From: Labrys sp. KNU-23
Lineage (GTDB): Bacteria; Pseudomonadota; Alphaproteobacteria; Rhizobiales; Labraceae
Assembly: GCF_008330945.1 (NCBI RefSeq)
Contig: NZ_CP043489.1
Coordinates: forward strand, 3,545,501 to 3,609,500
Direction of reading: 5' to 3'
Length of the DNA stretch: 64,000 nucleotides
Made by a program: the position numbers and the translations under genes. Under the pieces are notes generated by a model that saw only the letters and a list, made by a program, of their open reading frames with translations, was not told the origin of the DNA and searched no databases. This document shows, piece by piece, positions 1-8,195 of this stretch; position 1 is the stretch's first letter; every line of letters starts with the position of its first letter.

Positions 1-1820
1 GGCTCCAGATGATCGTCGATGTCGGCTTCGGCGAACAGGCCTTCCTCGACATCGGCTTCCGAGACGCGCTTGGCGGTGTGGCCAAGTTCCTCGGCGATGA
101 GCTGCGCCGTATCGGCGTCGATGACATCGTTGATCTTCTTCATTTCGCCTTGCTTCATCAGCAGGCGAATGACGTCGACCGCGCGTTCCGACATGCGGTT
201 GGCGAGTTCCTGGATGGTGATCGCTTCCGGGATCACCACTTCGCGCATGATCTTTTCCTTGGCCTCGACATGGCGATGGCCGGTCATGCGCTGGGTACGG
301 CGACGGAACGAGGCGACGGAACGCGTACGTTCGTCCTGCTCACCCGTGGCGCTGGTCACGGTCAGTCGACCACGACCCTTTTGCTCGCCGGTACGGGGCG
401 TTGCTTCACGGCGCGGAGGAGCGGCACCGGTACGGCCGGGACCACCCGGGCCGCGACGCACACCGCGAGCGCCATCATCGTCCTCGACCACGGCGCGGGC
501 GCGCGGCGGACCGCCGACATTGCGGCCTGCGGGCGGCGTGATTGCCGGTTCGGACGGAGTAAAGGCGGAAGCACCACGATTGGCGCCGAAGCCGCCACCA
601 CCGGGACGACGGTCGCCAAAGCCGGAGCCGCCCTCACGCGGCGGACCGCGACGCTCGCCAAAGCCGGAACCGCCTTCACGCGGCGGGCCACGACGTTCGC
701 CGAAGCCCGTACCACCTTCGCGCGGCGGGCCACGACGCTCACCGAAGCCGGAACCGCCTTCACGCGGCGGGCCACGACGTTCGCCTGCGGGGCCGGCACC
801 GCCGTCGCGCGGACGCCGATCACCAAAGGAACTGCCGCCTTCGCGCGGCGGCCGCCGGTCGCCCGGGCCTTCGCGCCGGTCGCCATAGCCGCTCGGCCGA
901 GCCGGTGCTGCACCTTCGCGCGGCGCAGGAGCGGCATCGCCCAGATGGCGCCGTGCCTCGGCCTCGCCATGACGACGGGTTTCTTCCTCGCGGCGATGAC
1001 GTTCGTCTTCTTCGCGCTTACGGATTTCGGCAGCCTTGCGCTCTTCCTCGCGACGGGCCTCCTCAGCCGCGCGGCGCACGGCTTCCTCGGCTGCGCGCTT
1101 GCGCTCCTCGGCCTCGCGGACACGGGCTTCAGCCAGCACACGCGTGCGGGCATCCATTTCCTCGTTCGACAGCGTGCGCAGAACCATGCCGGCGCCAGGC
1201 CTGCCCGGGCGCTGGCCCTGGGGGCGGCCAGACGTCGACTGTCCGGGGCGCCCACCCTGGTGTGGCGCGCCTGGACGTCCCTGCGCGGGAGCTGCAGGAC
1301 GCGGTGCCGTAGGAGCAGCTGGAGCCGCGGGGCGGGGAGCTGCCGGAGCGGCTGCAACCGGAGCCGGCGCCGCTGCAACCGGAGCGGGAGCTGCGGGACG
1401 CGGGGCCGGGGTTTCCACCTGCGGTGCAGGCGCCGGCACCGGAGCAGCGGCCACCGGAGCGGCAGGCTTCTCGGCAACGGCCGGCGCGGACTGAACGGGA
1501 GCGGGCGTCGGGGCCTTGGGAGCTTCCTCCGGGCGCGGCGCGGGCGCCGGTTCGGCGGCCCTGGCGGGCGGCGCCGGCTGGGGCGCCGCTGCTGCCGGGG
1601 GAGGTGCCGGCCGTGGGGGCGGCGCAGCAGGAGGCGGCGCGGCAGGCGGGGTAACGGGGCCTGACGGACGTCGCTTCACCGTCTCGACGACGACAGTCTT
1701 CGAGCGGCCATGCGAAAAGCTCTGGCGAACCGTATCCGGCGCGCTCGAGGGCCGCTTCAGCGTCAGCGTCTTGGTGGGCGGAACAGTCAGCGTATCGCCC
1801 GGGTTTTTCGTATCAGTCAT
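1..1820 (-). CDS. infB: Translation initiation factor IF-2, N-terminal part (cut by window edge)
   Basis: IF-2 is the GTPase that places initiator tRNA on the 30S subunit. The gene starts at 1820 (MTDTKNPGDT) and runs off the left edge, so only about 606 residues are visible and the G domain lies outside. The visible part has an S/T-rich start, a long Pro/Ala segment, a charged Glu/Arg coiled-coil-like segment (about residues 210-300), Arg/Gly repeats, and then the conserved bacterial IF-2 N-domain, including EAITIQELANRMSERAVDVI and the LIAEELGHTAKRVSEADVEEGL stretch. It is last in the rimP-nusA-ylxR/L7Ae-infB operon, 42 bp after the RNA-binding gene. The Gly/Arg repeat block is lineage-variable in IF-2. 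Identity is secure from the N-domain and the gene order. Confidence 0.95.
   Translation of the reverse strand, partial: MTDTKNPGDTLTVPPTKTLTLKRPSSAPDTVRQSFSHGRSKTVVVETVKRRPSGPVTPPAAPPPAAPPPRPAPPPAAAAPQPAPPARAAEPAPAPRPEEAPKAPTPAPVQSAPAVAEKPAAPVAAAPVPAPAPQVETPAPRPAAPAPVAAAPAPVAAAPAAPRPAAPAAPTAPRPAAPAQGRPGAPHQGGRPGQSTSGRPQGQRPGRPGAGMVLRTLSNEEMDARTRVLAEARVREAEERKRAAEEAVRRAAEEARREEERKAAEIRKREEDERHRREEETRRHGEAEARRHLGDAAPAPREGAAPARPSGYGDRREGPGDRRPPREGGSSFGDRRPRDGGAGPAGERRGPPREGGSGFGERRGPPREGGTGFGERRGPPREGGSGFGERRGPPREGGSGFGDRRPGGGGFGANRGASAFTPSEPAITPPAGRNVGGPPRARAVVEDDDGARGVRRGPGGPGRTGAAPPRREATPRTGEQKGRGRLTVTSATGEQDERTRSVASFRRRTQRMTGHRHVEAKEKIMREVVIPEAITIQELANRMSERAVDVIRLLMKQGEMKKINDVIDADTAQLIAEELGHTAKRVSEADVEEGLFAEADIDDHLE
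608..859 (-). repeat. 42-bp tandem repeat inside infB
   Basis: About six head-to-tail copies of a 42-bp unit start at 608, 650, 692, 734, 776 and 818. The middle copies are nearly identical and the last two are diverged. On the coding strand each unit gives a 14-residue block of the type ERRGPPREGGSGFG. The unit length is a multiple of three, so copy-number change keeps the IF-2 frame. This is an intragenic minisatellite, not a CRISPR. Confidence 0.85.
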
Positions 1821-1862
1821 TCCGTGCCAAATCCTGCGGGTCGCCCCGTTTCATTCGATAGT

Positions 1863-2603
1863 TCAGCTGACGTCGTCGCCGTCTCGCGACGGGGCGGCAT
1901 CTTGCGTTGAGGGTTCGTCGTCCGCCTGCAGCGGGGCTTCGGAGGATGGATGTGGCTCAGTTGAAGCCAGTCCGCCATCCTGCCAGAAAGCAAGCGCTGC
2001 AACGCGATCCAGGAAACCGGTAACCGCCGGGCCCGCGCAGAGCGCAGCATGTATCACATTTGTCCGCCCTAATGCCAAATCCAAATGGGCAGAATCGAAA
2101 ATCGTAATGAAGTTTGGTGCATTTTTATCCCAATAGGCCCGTTTGACGGCTTGCGCAAGCTTGCGGCCACCATCTTCGGCACCGTCGCGCGCTTGAATCA
2201 GTGCCACGAGGCGCTGAGAAACGCGTTCGGATTCGATTGCATCCATTACTTTGGCAAAGCCGGAGAGTACGAGTCCGGCCTTGTTGGCGAAACTGAGCAT
2301 GTCGAGCGCCGCCTTCTGCAGAAGCCGCTCGATGATGTCGGGCAGATCGGCCGGAACCTCGACCGGGCGCTTGAGCAGACGGGCGAAGGCCCGCTTGCGC
2401 ATGGCTTCCTGCACGCTGGCGCGATTGGCGGTGACCCAGACGCCGCGTCCGGGCAGGACGCGCTTGAGATCCGGGGTCAGGGTGCCGTCGGGCGCAGCGA
2501 CCAGGCGTATCAGCGTGTCGACAGGGCGTACGAGGCGCGTGGCTGCGCACAGGCGCTCGCGCGCCCGGCGGTCATCGGCATCCTCGATGTGCTCTGTCAA
2601 CAC
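1863..2603 (-). CDS. YlxR/L7Ae-like RNA-binding protein of the nusA-infB operon
   Basis: A 246-residue protein between nusA and infB, where alphaproteobacteria carry a fusion of a YlxR (DUF448) domain and an L7Ae-like domain. The N-terminal 90 residues carry the YlxR signature around PGRGVWVT, followed by the basic AMRKRAFARLLKR stretch. Residues about 100-195 resemble an L7Ae-type RNA-binding fold (AGLVLSGFAKVMDAI). The last 40 residues are acidic and low complexity. The gene starts 6 bp after the nusA stop, so it is cotranscribed with it. Precise role in ribosome or RNase P biology is not settled for this family. Confidence 0.88.
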   Translation of the reverse strand: MLTEHIEDADDRRARERLCAATRLVRPVDTLIRLVAAPDGTLTPDLKRVLPGRGVWVTANRASVQEAMRKRAFARLLKRPVEVPADLPDIIERLLQKAALDMLSFANKAGLVLSGFAKVMDAIESERVSQRLVALIQARDGAEDGGRKLAQAVKRAYWDKNAPNFITIFDSAHLDLALGRTNVIHAALCAGPAVTGFLDRVAALAFWQDGGLASTEPHPSSEAPLQADDEPSTQDAAPSRDGDDVS

Positions 2604-2609
2604 GATGGG

Positions 2610-4235
2610 TCATGCTCCATGCTCGGAGAGTGCGGAAGCTTCCGCGTCAGCAGCCTCTTCCTCGGCAGCCTCTTCTTCGGCCGGGGCCGGAGCCTCGACC
2701 CAACCTGCCTTGATGCGGGCGGCCATGATGATCGCCTCGGCCTCGTCGCGGCTCAGCTCGAAGCCGTCGAGGTAACCGGCATGCTTGGTGGTCTCGCCAT
2801 CCTTGCGCTCGGTCCAGCCGACGAGATCGTCGGTGGCGCAGCCGGCAAGGTCCTCGACGGATTTCACGTCGTTCTCGCCCAGCGCCACCAGCATCGAGGT
2901 GGAGACGCCTTCGACCGTCTTCAGCTCGTCTTCCACGCCGAGCGCCTTGCGCTTGGCATCGAATTCCTCCTCGACCGCGGTGAGATAGTCGCGGGCACGG
3001 GTCTGGATCTCCTCGGCCGTTTCCTCGTCGAAGCCTTCGATCGACGAGACGTCGGAAGGATCGACATAGGCGACTTCCTCGACGGTGCGGAAACCCTCGG
3101 AGGCGAGCAGCTGGCCGACGACCTCGTCGACGTTCAATGCGGTCATGAAGGTCTGGGTGCGCTGCACGAATTCCTTCTGGCGACGCTCGCTCTCCTCGAC
3201 CTCGGTGAGGATGTCGATGTCCCAGCCGGTGAGCTGGGAGGCCAGGCGCACATTCTGGCCGCGGCGGCCGATGGCCAGCGAAAGCTGGGCTTCGGGCACG
3301 ACGACCTCGATCTTCTCGGAATCCTCGTCGAGCACCACCTTCGACACTTCGGCCGGCTGCAGAGCGTTGACGATGAAGGTGGCGACGTCGGGCGACCAGG
3401 GGATGATGTCGATCTTCTCGCCCTGCAGCTCGCCGACCACCGCCTGCACGCGCGAACCGCGCATACCGACGCAGGCGCCGACCGGATCGATGGAGGAATC
3501 GCGGGAGATCACGGCGATCTTGGCGCGGGAACCCGGATCGCGGGCCACCGCCTTCACCTCGATCACGCCGTCATAGATCTCCGGCACTTCCTGCTCGAAG
3601 AGCTTGGACATGAACTGGGGATGGGTGCGCGACAGGAAGACCTGCGGGCCGCGCTGCTCGCGCCGCACGTCGAAGAGATAGGCGCGGATGCGGTCACCGG
3701 GGCGGAAGACTTCGCGCGGCAGGAGCTCGTCGCGGCGCACCACGGCTTCGCCGCGGCCGAGGTCGACAACGACATTGCCATATTCCACGCGCTTGACCAG
3801 GCCGTTCACCACGGTGCCGACGCGGTCCTTGAACTCGTCGAACTGGCGATCACGCTCGGCTTCGCGCACCTTCTGCACGATGACCTGCTTGGCCGACTGG
3901 GCGGCAATGCGGCCGAAATCGAAGGGCGGCAGGGTCTCTGCGATCCAGTCGTCGATCTGGGCGGCCGGATTCTTGCGGCGTGCGTCCTCGAGCAGGATCT
4001 GGACGGCGTCGTTCTCGATCTGCTCGACCACCTGCAACAGGCGCGACAGGCGAATCTCGCCAGTCTTGGGATTGATCTCGGCACGGACTTCCGTCTCCTG
4101 ACCATAACGGGAGCGGGCGGCCTTCTGAATCGCGTCTTCCATCGCGGCGAGCACGATCTGACGATCGATCACCTTCTCGCGGGCGACGGCGTCGGCAATC
4201 TGCAACAGTTCCAGGCGGTTCGCGCTGACGGCCAT
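2610..4235 (-). CDS. nusA: Transcription termination/antitermination factor NusA
   Basis: A 541-residue NusA, which binds RNA polymerase and nascent RNA to control pausing, termination and antitermination. The N-terminal polymerase-binding domain (NRLELLQIADAVAREK) is followed by an S1 domain (near residues 135-200), two KH domains with the conserved stretches SIDPVGACVGMRGSRVQAV and SLAIGRRGQNVRLASQLTGW, and C-terminal helix-hairpin-helix repeats (residues about 360-510). The C-terminus ends in an acidic Glu/Ala tail. It is second in the operon, after rimP. The start at 4235 gives the family-typical MAVSANRLELLQ beginning. Length and domain order match alphaproteobacterial NusA. Confidence 0.97.
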   Translation of the reverse strand: MAVSANRLELLQIADAVAREKVIDRQIVLAAMEDAIQKAARSRYGQETEVRAEINPKTGEIRLSRLLQVVEQIENDAVQILLEDARRKNPAAQIDDWIAETLPPFDFGRIAAQSAKQVIVQKVREAERDRQFDEFKDRVGTVVNGLVKRVEYGNVVVDLGRGEAVVRRDELLPREVFRPGDRIRAYLFDVRREQRGPQVFLSRTHPQFMSKLFEQEVPEIYDGVIEVKAVARDPGSRAKIAVISRDSSIDPVGACVGMRGSRVQAVVGELQGEKIDIIPWSPDVATFIVNALQPAEVSKVVLDEDSEKIEVVVPEAQLSLAIGRRGQNVRLASQLTGWDIDILTEVEESERRQKEFVQRTQTFMTALNVDEVVGQLLASEGFRTVEEVAYVDPSDVSSIEGFDEETAEEIQTRARDYLTAVEEEFDAKRKALGVEDELKTVEGVSTSMLVALGENDVKSVEDLAGCATDDLVGWTERKDGETTKHAGYLDGFELSRDEAEAIIMAARIKAGWVEAPAPAEEEAAEEEAADAEASALSEHGA

Positions 4236-4247
4236 GATTCTTTCCTC

Positions 4248-4964
4248 TCAGCGGGTTTTTGGTTGTCTAGGCGACTTGTTGGACGGCGGCTCCCGATCGG
4301 AGGTTTCGTCCGATTCCAGTTCGTCCGCTTCCAACTCGGATGCCTCTTGGGCCTCCAGTTGTGCGGCCAGCGCCTTGGAGGCCGCCTTGGCGCGACGCAG
4401 CGATTCCGTCACCAGCGCATCGGTCAGGATAAGATGGGCTTCGCTCATCTCATCGACCTTCAATTCCACATCGGTGGCCTCGCCGGGACCGGCATCGATA
4501 CGGCGAATCCGGGCCTTGCTGCCTTCGGCGCCCAGCAGGATGCCCCGGAACCGACGGCGGCCTGCCACGATCAGGGTCATCTCGATCTTGGCCTCGTGCC
4601 CGGCCCAGCGCTGGAAATCGCTGACACGCACCAGCGGGCGGTCGATCCCCGGCGAGGAGACCTCCAGGTGATAGGCCTTGCCGATCGGATCGTCGACGTC
4701 GAGGACGGGCGAGAGCGTCTTGGAGATGAGCTCGCAATCCTCCACGGTCATGGTGCCGTCAGGCCGCTCGGCCATGATCTGCACGGTACCGCCATTATTG
4801 CCGTTGAGGCGCACCCGCACGAGGCGGAAACCAAGCGGCAGGATGGTGCGCTCGGTGATCTCTGCCACGCGTGCGGCAACGCCCGTCTCGGTGAGACGGC
4901 GCGGTTCATTCAACGCGTCGGCCGACGAATCGGCCTTGCTGACAATGGCTTCGGGTTCGTTCAC
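4248..4964 (-). CDS. rimP: Ribosome maturation factor RimP
   Basis: A 238-residue RimP, needed for maturation of the 30S subunit. Conserved stretches are LGFRLVRVRLNGNNGGTVQIMAERPDGTM (N-domain), LEVSSPGIDRPL and the C-terminal SH3-like domain (RRFRGILLGAEG). It has a 60-residue charged C-terminal extension rich in Glu, Ser and Lys, seen often in this order. It is first in the rimP-nusA-infB operon, 12 bp before nusA. A leader terminator and a promoter precede it at 4976-5091. The neighbour upstream is a LacI-linked gene, which differs from the gene usually found upstream of rimP in this order. Confidence 0.95.
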   Translation of the reverse strand: MNEPEAIVSKADSSADALNEPRRLTETGVAARVAEITERTILPLGFRLVRVRLNGNNGGTVQIMAERPDGTMTVEDCELISKTLSPVLDVDDPIGKAYHLEVSSPGIDRPLVRVSDFQRWAGHEAKIEMTLIVAGRRRFRGILLGAEGSKARIRRIDAGPGEATDVELKVDEMSEAHLILTDALVTESLRRAKAASKALAAQLEAQEASELEADELESDETSDREPPSNKSPRQPKTR

Positions 4965-4975
4965 GCAACCCTCGA

Positions 4976-5009
4976 AACAAAAAGAGCGGGTCCCGGGTGG
5001 GGCCCACTC
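4976..5009 (-). terminator. Leader terminator/attenuator of the rimP-nusA-infB operon
   Basis: Read on the minus strand, an 11-bp GC-rich stem (arms 4999-5009 and 4984-4994, one mismatch, 4-nt loop) is followed directly by CTTTTTGTTTC. This is a textbook intrinsic terminator inside the leader, about 15 bp before the rimP start codon. Such a site is well placed to let NusA control its own operon. That autoregulation is an inference from position and from known nusA operon control in enterobacteria. Confidence 0.75.
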
Positions 5010-5063
5010 TCAAAACCAACGATCAAGTAGACCGTCTATGAGATGTCTCATCGAGACATGTGC

Positions 5064-5091
5064 AATATAGGGATTTTTTGCCGCCATGCAA
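5064..5091 (-). promoter_or_regulatory. Sigma70-type promoter of the rimP operon
   Basis: On the minus strand, TTGCAT (5091-5086) and TATATT (5069-5064) are separated by 16 bp, a good match to a housekeeping promoter. It lies upstream of the leader terminator and rimP. A 7-bp inverted repeat (ATGTCTC/GAGACAT, 5043-5059) follows near the expected start of transcription. Confidence 0.65.
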
Positions 5092-5139
5092 GGAAGGAAT
5101 CGTTCACCTTGTTGACGGGCGGGCTTGGGATCCCTTGCT

Positions 5140-5547
5140 TCAGTATAAGATCCCGGCGGCCAGTACCACATTCATGACGCTCAATCTGTACCATTGACCA
5201 TCCGACACGATGTGCCGGGCATTGTCCTGCCCTTGGCGGCAACGGGAATTGGCAATGATCCATTCTCCGTCGGGCAGGGCGTCGAAGACGGGATCGCCGA
5301 ACTCCAGGGGGAAATGGGCCGGCTGCGTCTGTCTTTCGCCGTCGAAGAACGGCAGCCGTCCCCGCGTCGGAGTGTTCTTGAGGAACGGCTCGCGGCCCGG
5401 TCCAGGCAGGTCGCGGCTGGTGTCGAGGCAGATCAGCCGGCCGTCGCCGCTGACGGCGTAATCGAACGCGAACCAGCCGGGGCCGCGCAGGGGCAGGGTG
5501 ACGGCATTCGACGGCGCGATCTTCGGCCTCGTCCCGGTGTCGGTCAC
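5140..5547 (-). CDS. Hypothetical protein, probably C-terminally truncated
   Basis: A 135-residue product with a GTG start overlapping the LacI-gene stop by 4 bp (GTGA), so it is translationally coupled to that gene. It has no signal peptide. The middle region (PVFDALPDGEWIIANSRC, then DNARHIV) resembles the first blade of beta-propeller-like proteins, which normally continue for 200 or more residues with 'DG' repeats. Here the similarity stops near residue 112 and the last 20 residues look unrelated. I read it as a shortened remnant that may still be translated. Family assignment is by eye only. Confidence 0.45.
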   Translation of the reverse strand: MTDTGTRPKIAPSNAVTLPLRGPGWFAFDYAVSGDGRLICLDTSRDLPGPGREPFLKNTPTRGRLPFFDGERQTQPAHFPLEFGDPVFDALPDGEWIIANSRCRQGQDNARHIVSDGQWYRLSVMNVVLAAGILY

Positions 5548-6611
5548 ATCTTCACCACGCCCGCGCTCTCACGCTCGTCGAGGGTGCCCTTCAGCATGGT
5601 CAGTCGGCTGGGGACCGCGTCGCCCCGCATGAGCTGAAGCAGCAGGGTCGCCCCGGTGGACCCGAGCTCGAAACGCGGCTGGCGAATGGTCGTGAGGGTC
5701 GGTTCGACGAAATCGCCGAGCTCGATGCCGTCGAAGCCGACGATGGAAACGTCCTGCGGCACCCTGAGCCCGCCGCGGCGGATGGTCGTCATGAAGGCGA
5801 TCGCCATTTCGTCGCTGGTGGCGACCACACCGGTCGGCCGGCGCTCCAGGGCCAGAAAGGCCTTGCCCGAGGCGACGCCGGAGGCGAAATCGTAATTACC
5901 CTCGAAGCGCACGAAATCACCGGGGCCCAGGCCGGCGGCGGCGATCTCCGCCTGGAAGCCGGCATAGCGATGGCGCTCGTTGTAATTACCCTGGGGGCCG
6001 GCCAGATAGGCCAGGTGCCGATGGCCCCTGTCGAGGAGGTAGCGCGTCTGGGCCTGGCAGCAGATCTCGTCGTCGACCACCACCGCCGGTATGCCGGCGA
6101 CATCGGTCTCCGCGCAGACGCCGACGATGGGAATGCCGGAGTCGGCGATAGTGCGCCCGGCATGCGAGGGCACCGTCGAGGCAAGCACCAGCGCCCCGTC
6201 GATATGGCCCCCGAAGACGAGGTCGACCAGATATTTTTCCTTGCCGTCGATGCTGTCGAGATTGCCCATCAGCACGGCATAGCCGGCCTGCGACAGGGCG
6301 GTGTCGATCCCCCGCAGCACCTCGCTGAAGAAGGGCGGATTGCGTCGGGGCCCCACCACCACCAGCACGGTGCGCGAGGAGCCGGCGCGCAGCTGCCGGG
6401 CAGCGCTGTTGGGAGTGTAGCCCAGTTCGCGTACCGCCGCGAGCACACGCTCGCGCGTTTCCGCCTGCACACGATCCGGAAAGGTGAGGGCGCGGCTGAC
6501 GGTAGCCGTCGAGACCCCTGCGGCGCGGGCCACGTCGCCGATACGGATCTTGGAGACGTCGCGCAGTGCACGTCTTTGAATGCGTTTGGCTCGTTCCTTG
6601 GCGGGCGGCAT
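5544..6611 (-). CDS. LacI family transcriptional regulator
   Basis: A 355-residue LacI/GalR-type repressor. The helix-turn-helix lies at residues about 23-45 (IGDVARAAGVSTATVSRALT), the hinge helix follows (YTPNSAARQLRAG), and the periplasmic-binding-like sugar domain covers residues 62-345. A 20-residue basic extension precedes the HTH. The gene is divergent from the sugar ABC operon starting at 6791, and a near-perfect palindrome lies between them at 6742-6755. It is therefore the likely local repressor, released by the imported sugar or a derivative. The inducer cannot be told from sequence. Confidence 0.92.
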   Translation of the reverse strand: MPPAKERAKRIQRRALRDVSKIRIGDVARAAGVSTATVSRALTFPDRVQAETRERVLAAVRELGYTPNSAARQLRAGSSRTVLVVVGPRRNPPFFSEVLRGIDTALSQAGYAVLMGNLDSIDGKEKYLVDLVFGGHIDGALVLASTVPSHAGRTIADSGIPIVGVCAETDVAGIPAVVVDDEICCQAQTRYLLDRGHRHLAYLAGPQGNYNERHRYAGFQAEIAAAGLGPGDFVRFEGNYDFASGVASGKAFLALERRPTGVVATSDEMAIAFMTTIRRGGLRVPQDVSIVGFDGIELGDFVEPTLTTIRQPRFELGSTGATLLLQLMRGDAVPSRLTMLKGTLDERESAGVVKM

Positions 6612-6703
6612 CGGACTACCGTACTCTAACCTGCTGACGAAACTTCGTAAAAGTCACGTCATGTGCTCATTGCGGGTGCGACCGGAGCCCTGCGCCAATC
6701 CCC

Positions 6704-6755
6704 TTGACACGAACGCTGATCGCAATCAATATCCCGCCGCGTGCAATCGATTACA
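6704..6755 (+). promoter_or_regulatory. Promoter with LacI-type operator for the sugar ABC operon
   Basis: TTGACA at 6704-6709 and CAATAT at 6727-6732 are spaced by 17 bp. Just downstream, TGCAATCGATTACA (6742-6755) is a 14-bp palindrome with a central CG and a single mismatched pair, the usual shape of LacI-family operators. The operator would cover the transcription start, fitting repression by the divergent regulator. This is inferred from motif and position. Confidence 0.65.
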
Positions 6756-6790
6756 TAAACACAGCATGCGATCCTTCAGGGAGGATGTCC

Positions 6791-8059
6791 ATGGAAAAGT
6801 TGAGGGCGATTCTGCGGCGGGCTCCGGCACGCTCCACGCTTGCCGGCGCGCTTGCCGCGCTGGCGCTTGCCGGGCAGGCTACGGCTCAGGACAAGCCCAA
6901 GGCCGAGGTGATGCATTGGTGGACTTCCGGCGGCGAGGCTGCAGCCGTGAAGGTCTTCGCCGACCAGTACACCAAGGCCGGCGGTGTATGGGTCGACTCG
7001 GCCGTTGCCGGCGGCCAGGCCGCGCGCTCGGCTGCAATCAACCGCATCGTCGGCGGCAACCCGCCCACGGCTTCCCAGTTCAACACGGGCAAGCAGTTCG
7101 ACGACCTGGTCAGCCAGAGCCTGCTCAACACCGTCGACCAGGTTGCCGAGGAAGGCAAGTGGAAGACCTTCCTGCCGCCTTCCTTTATCGCGGCCGCGAG
7201 CCGCGAGGGGCATATGTATGCCGTTCCGGTGAACGTGCATGGCCAGAACTGGGCCTTCTATTCCAAGGAAGTGCTCGACAAGTCCGGTGTCACCGCGGTG
7301 CCGACCAACTGGGATGATTTCTTCGTTGCCCTCGACAAGATCAAGGCAGCCGGCTTCACCCCGCTGGCACAGGGCGGCGAGCCTTGGCAGGAACGCTTGC
7401 TGTTCAATGTCGTGCTGCAATCGGTCAGCAAGGACACGTTCATGCGGCTCTATGCCAAGAACGATGCCACGGCTATCGATACACCCGAATTCAAGCAATC
7501 GACCGAGATTTTCGGCAAGTTGCGTGCCTACACCGACGCCGGATCGCCGGGACGCAACTGGAACGATACCACGGCCCTCCTGATTACCAACAAGGCCGGC
7601 GTGCAGTTCATGGGCGATTGGGCCAAGGGCGAATTCAAGGCGGCCAACAAGGAGGCCGGCAAGGATTTCTATTGCCAGATCGGCATCGACGACAAGGAAC
7701 TGGTGATCGGCGGCGACGTCTTCGTCTTCCCCAAGACCACCGACGCGGCCCAGGTCAAGGCGCAGAACCTCCTCGCTTCGACCATGCTGTCGCCTGAGAC
7801 CCAGGTTCTGTTCAACATCCAGAAGGGCTCGATGCCGGTGCGCACCGATGTCGACGCCAGCAAGTTCGATCTGTGCGCCCAGAAGGGCATGAAGCTGCTC
7901 GCAGATCCCACGCATCAGACGCCGGTGATCGACATGCTGGCCAGTGCCGATCTGGTCGGTGCGCTCGAGGATGTCATCACCAATTTCTGGAACAACAAGA
8001 GCCAGACGCCGGAAGAGTTCACCGCCAAGTTCACGGATGCGCTGAAGTCGGCGCAGTAG
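6791..8059 (+). CDS. CUT1 sugar ABC transporter substrate-binding protein (GtsA-like)
   Basis: Extracytoplasmic solute-binding protein of family 1. The start at 6791 is chosen because GGAGG at 6780-6784 gives a 6-bp spacing; a second ATG at 6785 is too close to it. The product begins with an n-region of several Arg and Lys and a hydrophobic core ending in GQATA/QD, a Sec signal peptide of about 35 residues. The mature start, VMHWWTSGGEAAAVKVFADQ, and the later AVAGG and GNPPTA stretches resemble glucose/mannose-type binding proteins such as Pseudomonas GtsA. A perfect hairpin follows the gene before the permeases. The actual sugar is unknown; a glucoside or disaccharide is as likely as a hexose. 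Confidence 0.9.
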   Translation: MEKLRAILRRAPARSTLAGALAALALAGQATAQDKPKAEVMHWWTSGGEAAAVKVFADQYTKAGGVWVDSAVAGGQAARSAAINRIVGGNPPTASQFNTGKQFDDLVSQSLLNTVDQVAEEGKWKTFLPPSFIAAASREGHMYAVPVNVHGQNWAFYSKEVLDKSGVTAVPTNWDDFFVALDKIKAAGFTPLAQGGEPWQERLLFNVVLQSVSKDTFMRLYAKNDATAIDTPEFKQSTEIFGKLRAYTDAGSPGRNWNDTTALLITNKAGVQFMGDWAKGEFKAANKEAGKDFYCQIGIDDKELVIGGDVFVFPKTTDAAQVKAQNLLASTMLSPETQVLFNIQKGSMPVRTDVDASKFDLCAQKGMKLLADPTHQTPVIDMLASADLVGALEDVITNFWNNKSQTPEEFTAKFTDALKSAQ

Positions 8060-8068
8060 GTTCCTCGG

Positions 8069-8090
8069 GGGCGGGTCTTCGGACCCGCCC
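8069..8090 (+). other. Intercistronic mRNA hairpin between binding protein and permeases
   Basis: A perfect 9-bp GC-rich stem (8069-8077 with 8082-8090) closes a TTCG tetraloop. There is no T-tract, so it is more likely a 3' stabilising or partial attenuating element than a full terminator. Such hairpins raise binding-protein mRNA over permease mRNA in many ABC operons. Confidence 0.7.
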
Positions 8091-8195
8091 AGCCTACGCG
8101 CCGGCGAGCCGGTCTCGCGATTGCGACTTTCCGTCAGATCGCTGAGGAGATCGGCCCCAATTCCCACCGCAAGACGGATCCTGAAGGAGGTCGCA

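Noticed and set aside
608..859. Possible CRISPR array
   Set aside because: Units are direct tandem repeats without spacers and keep the infB reading frame.
2085..5030. A 981-codon plus-strand open frame antisense to nusA and rimP
   Set aside because: It is the mirror of GC-rich coding sequence; the minus-strand proteins are clear NusA and RimP, and the plus-strand product has repetitive His/Asp/Leu composition with no family.
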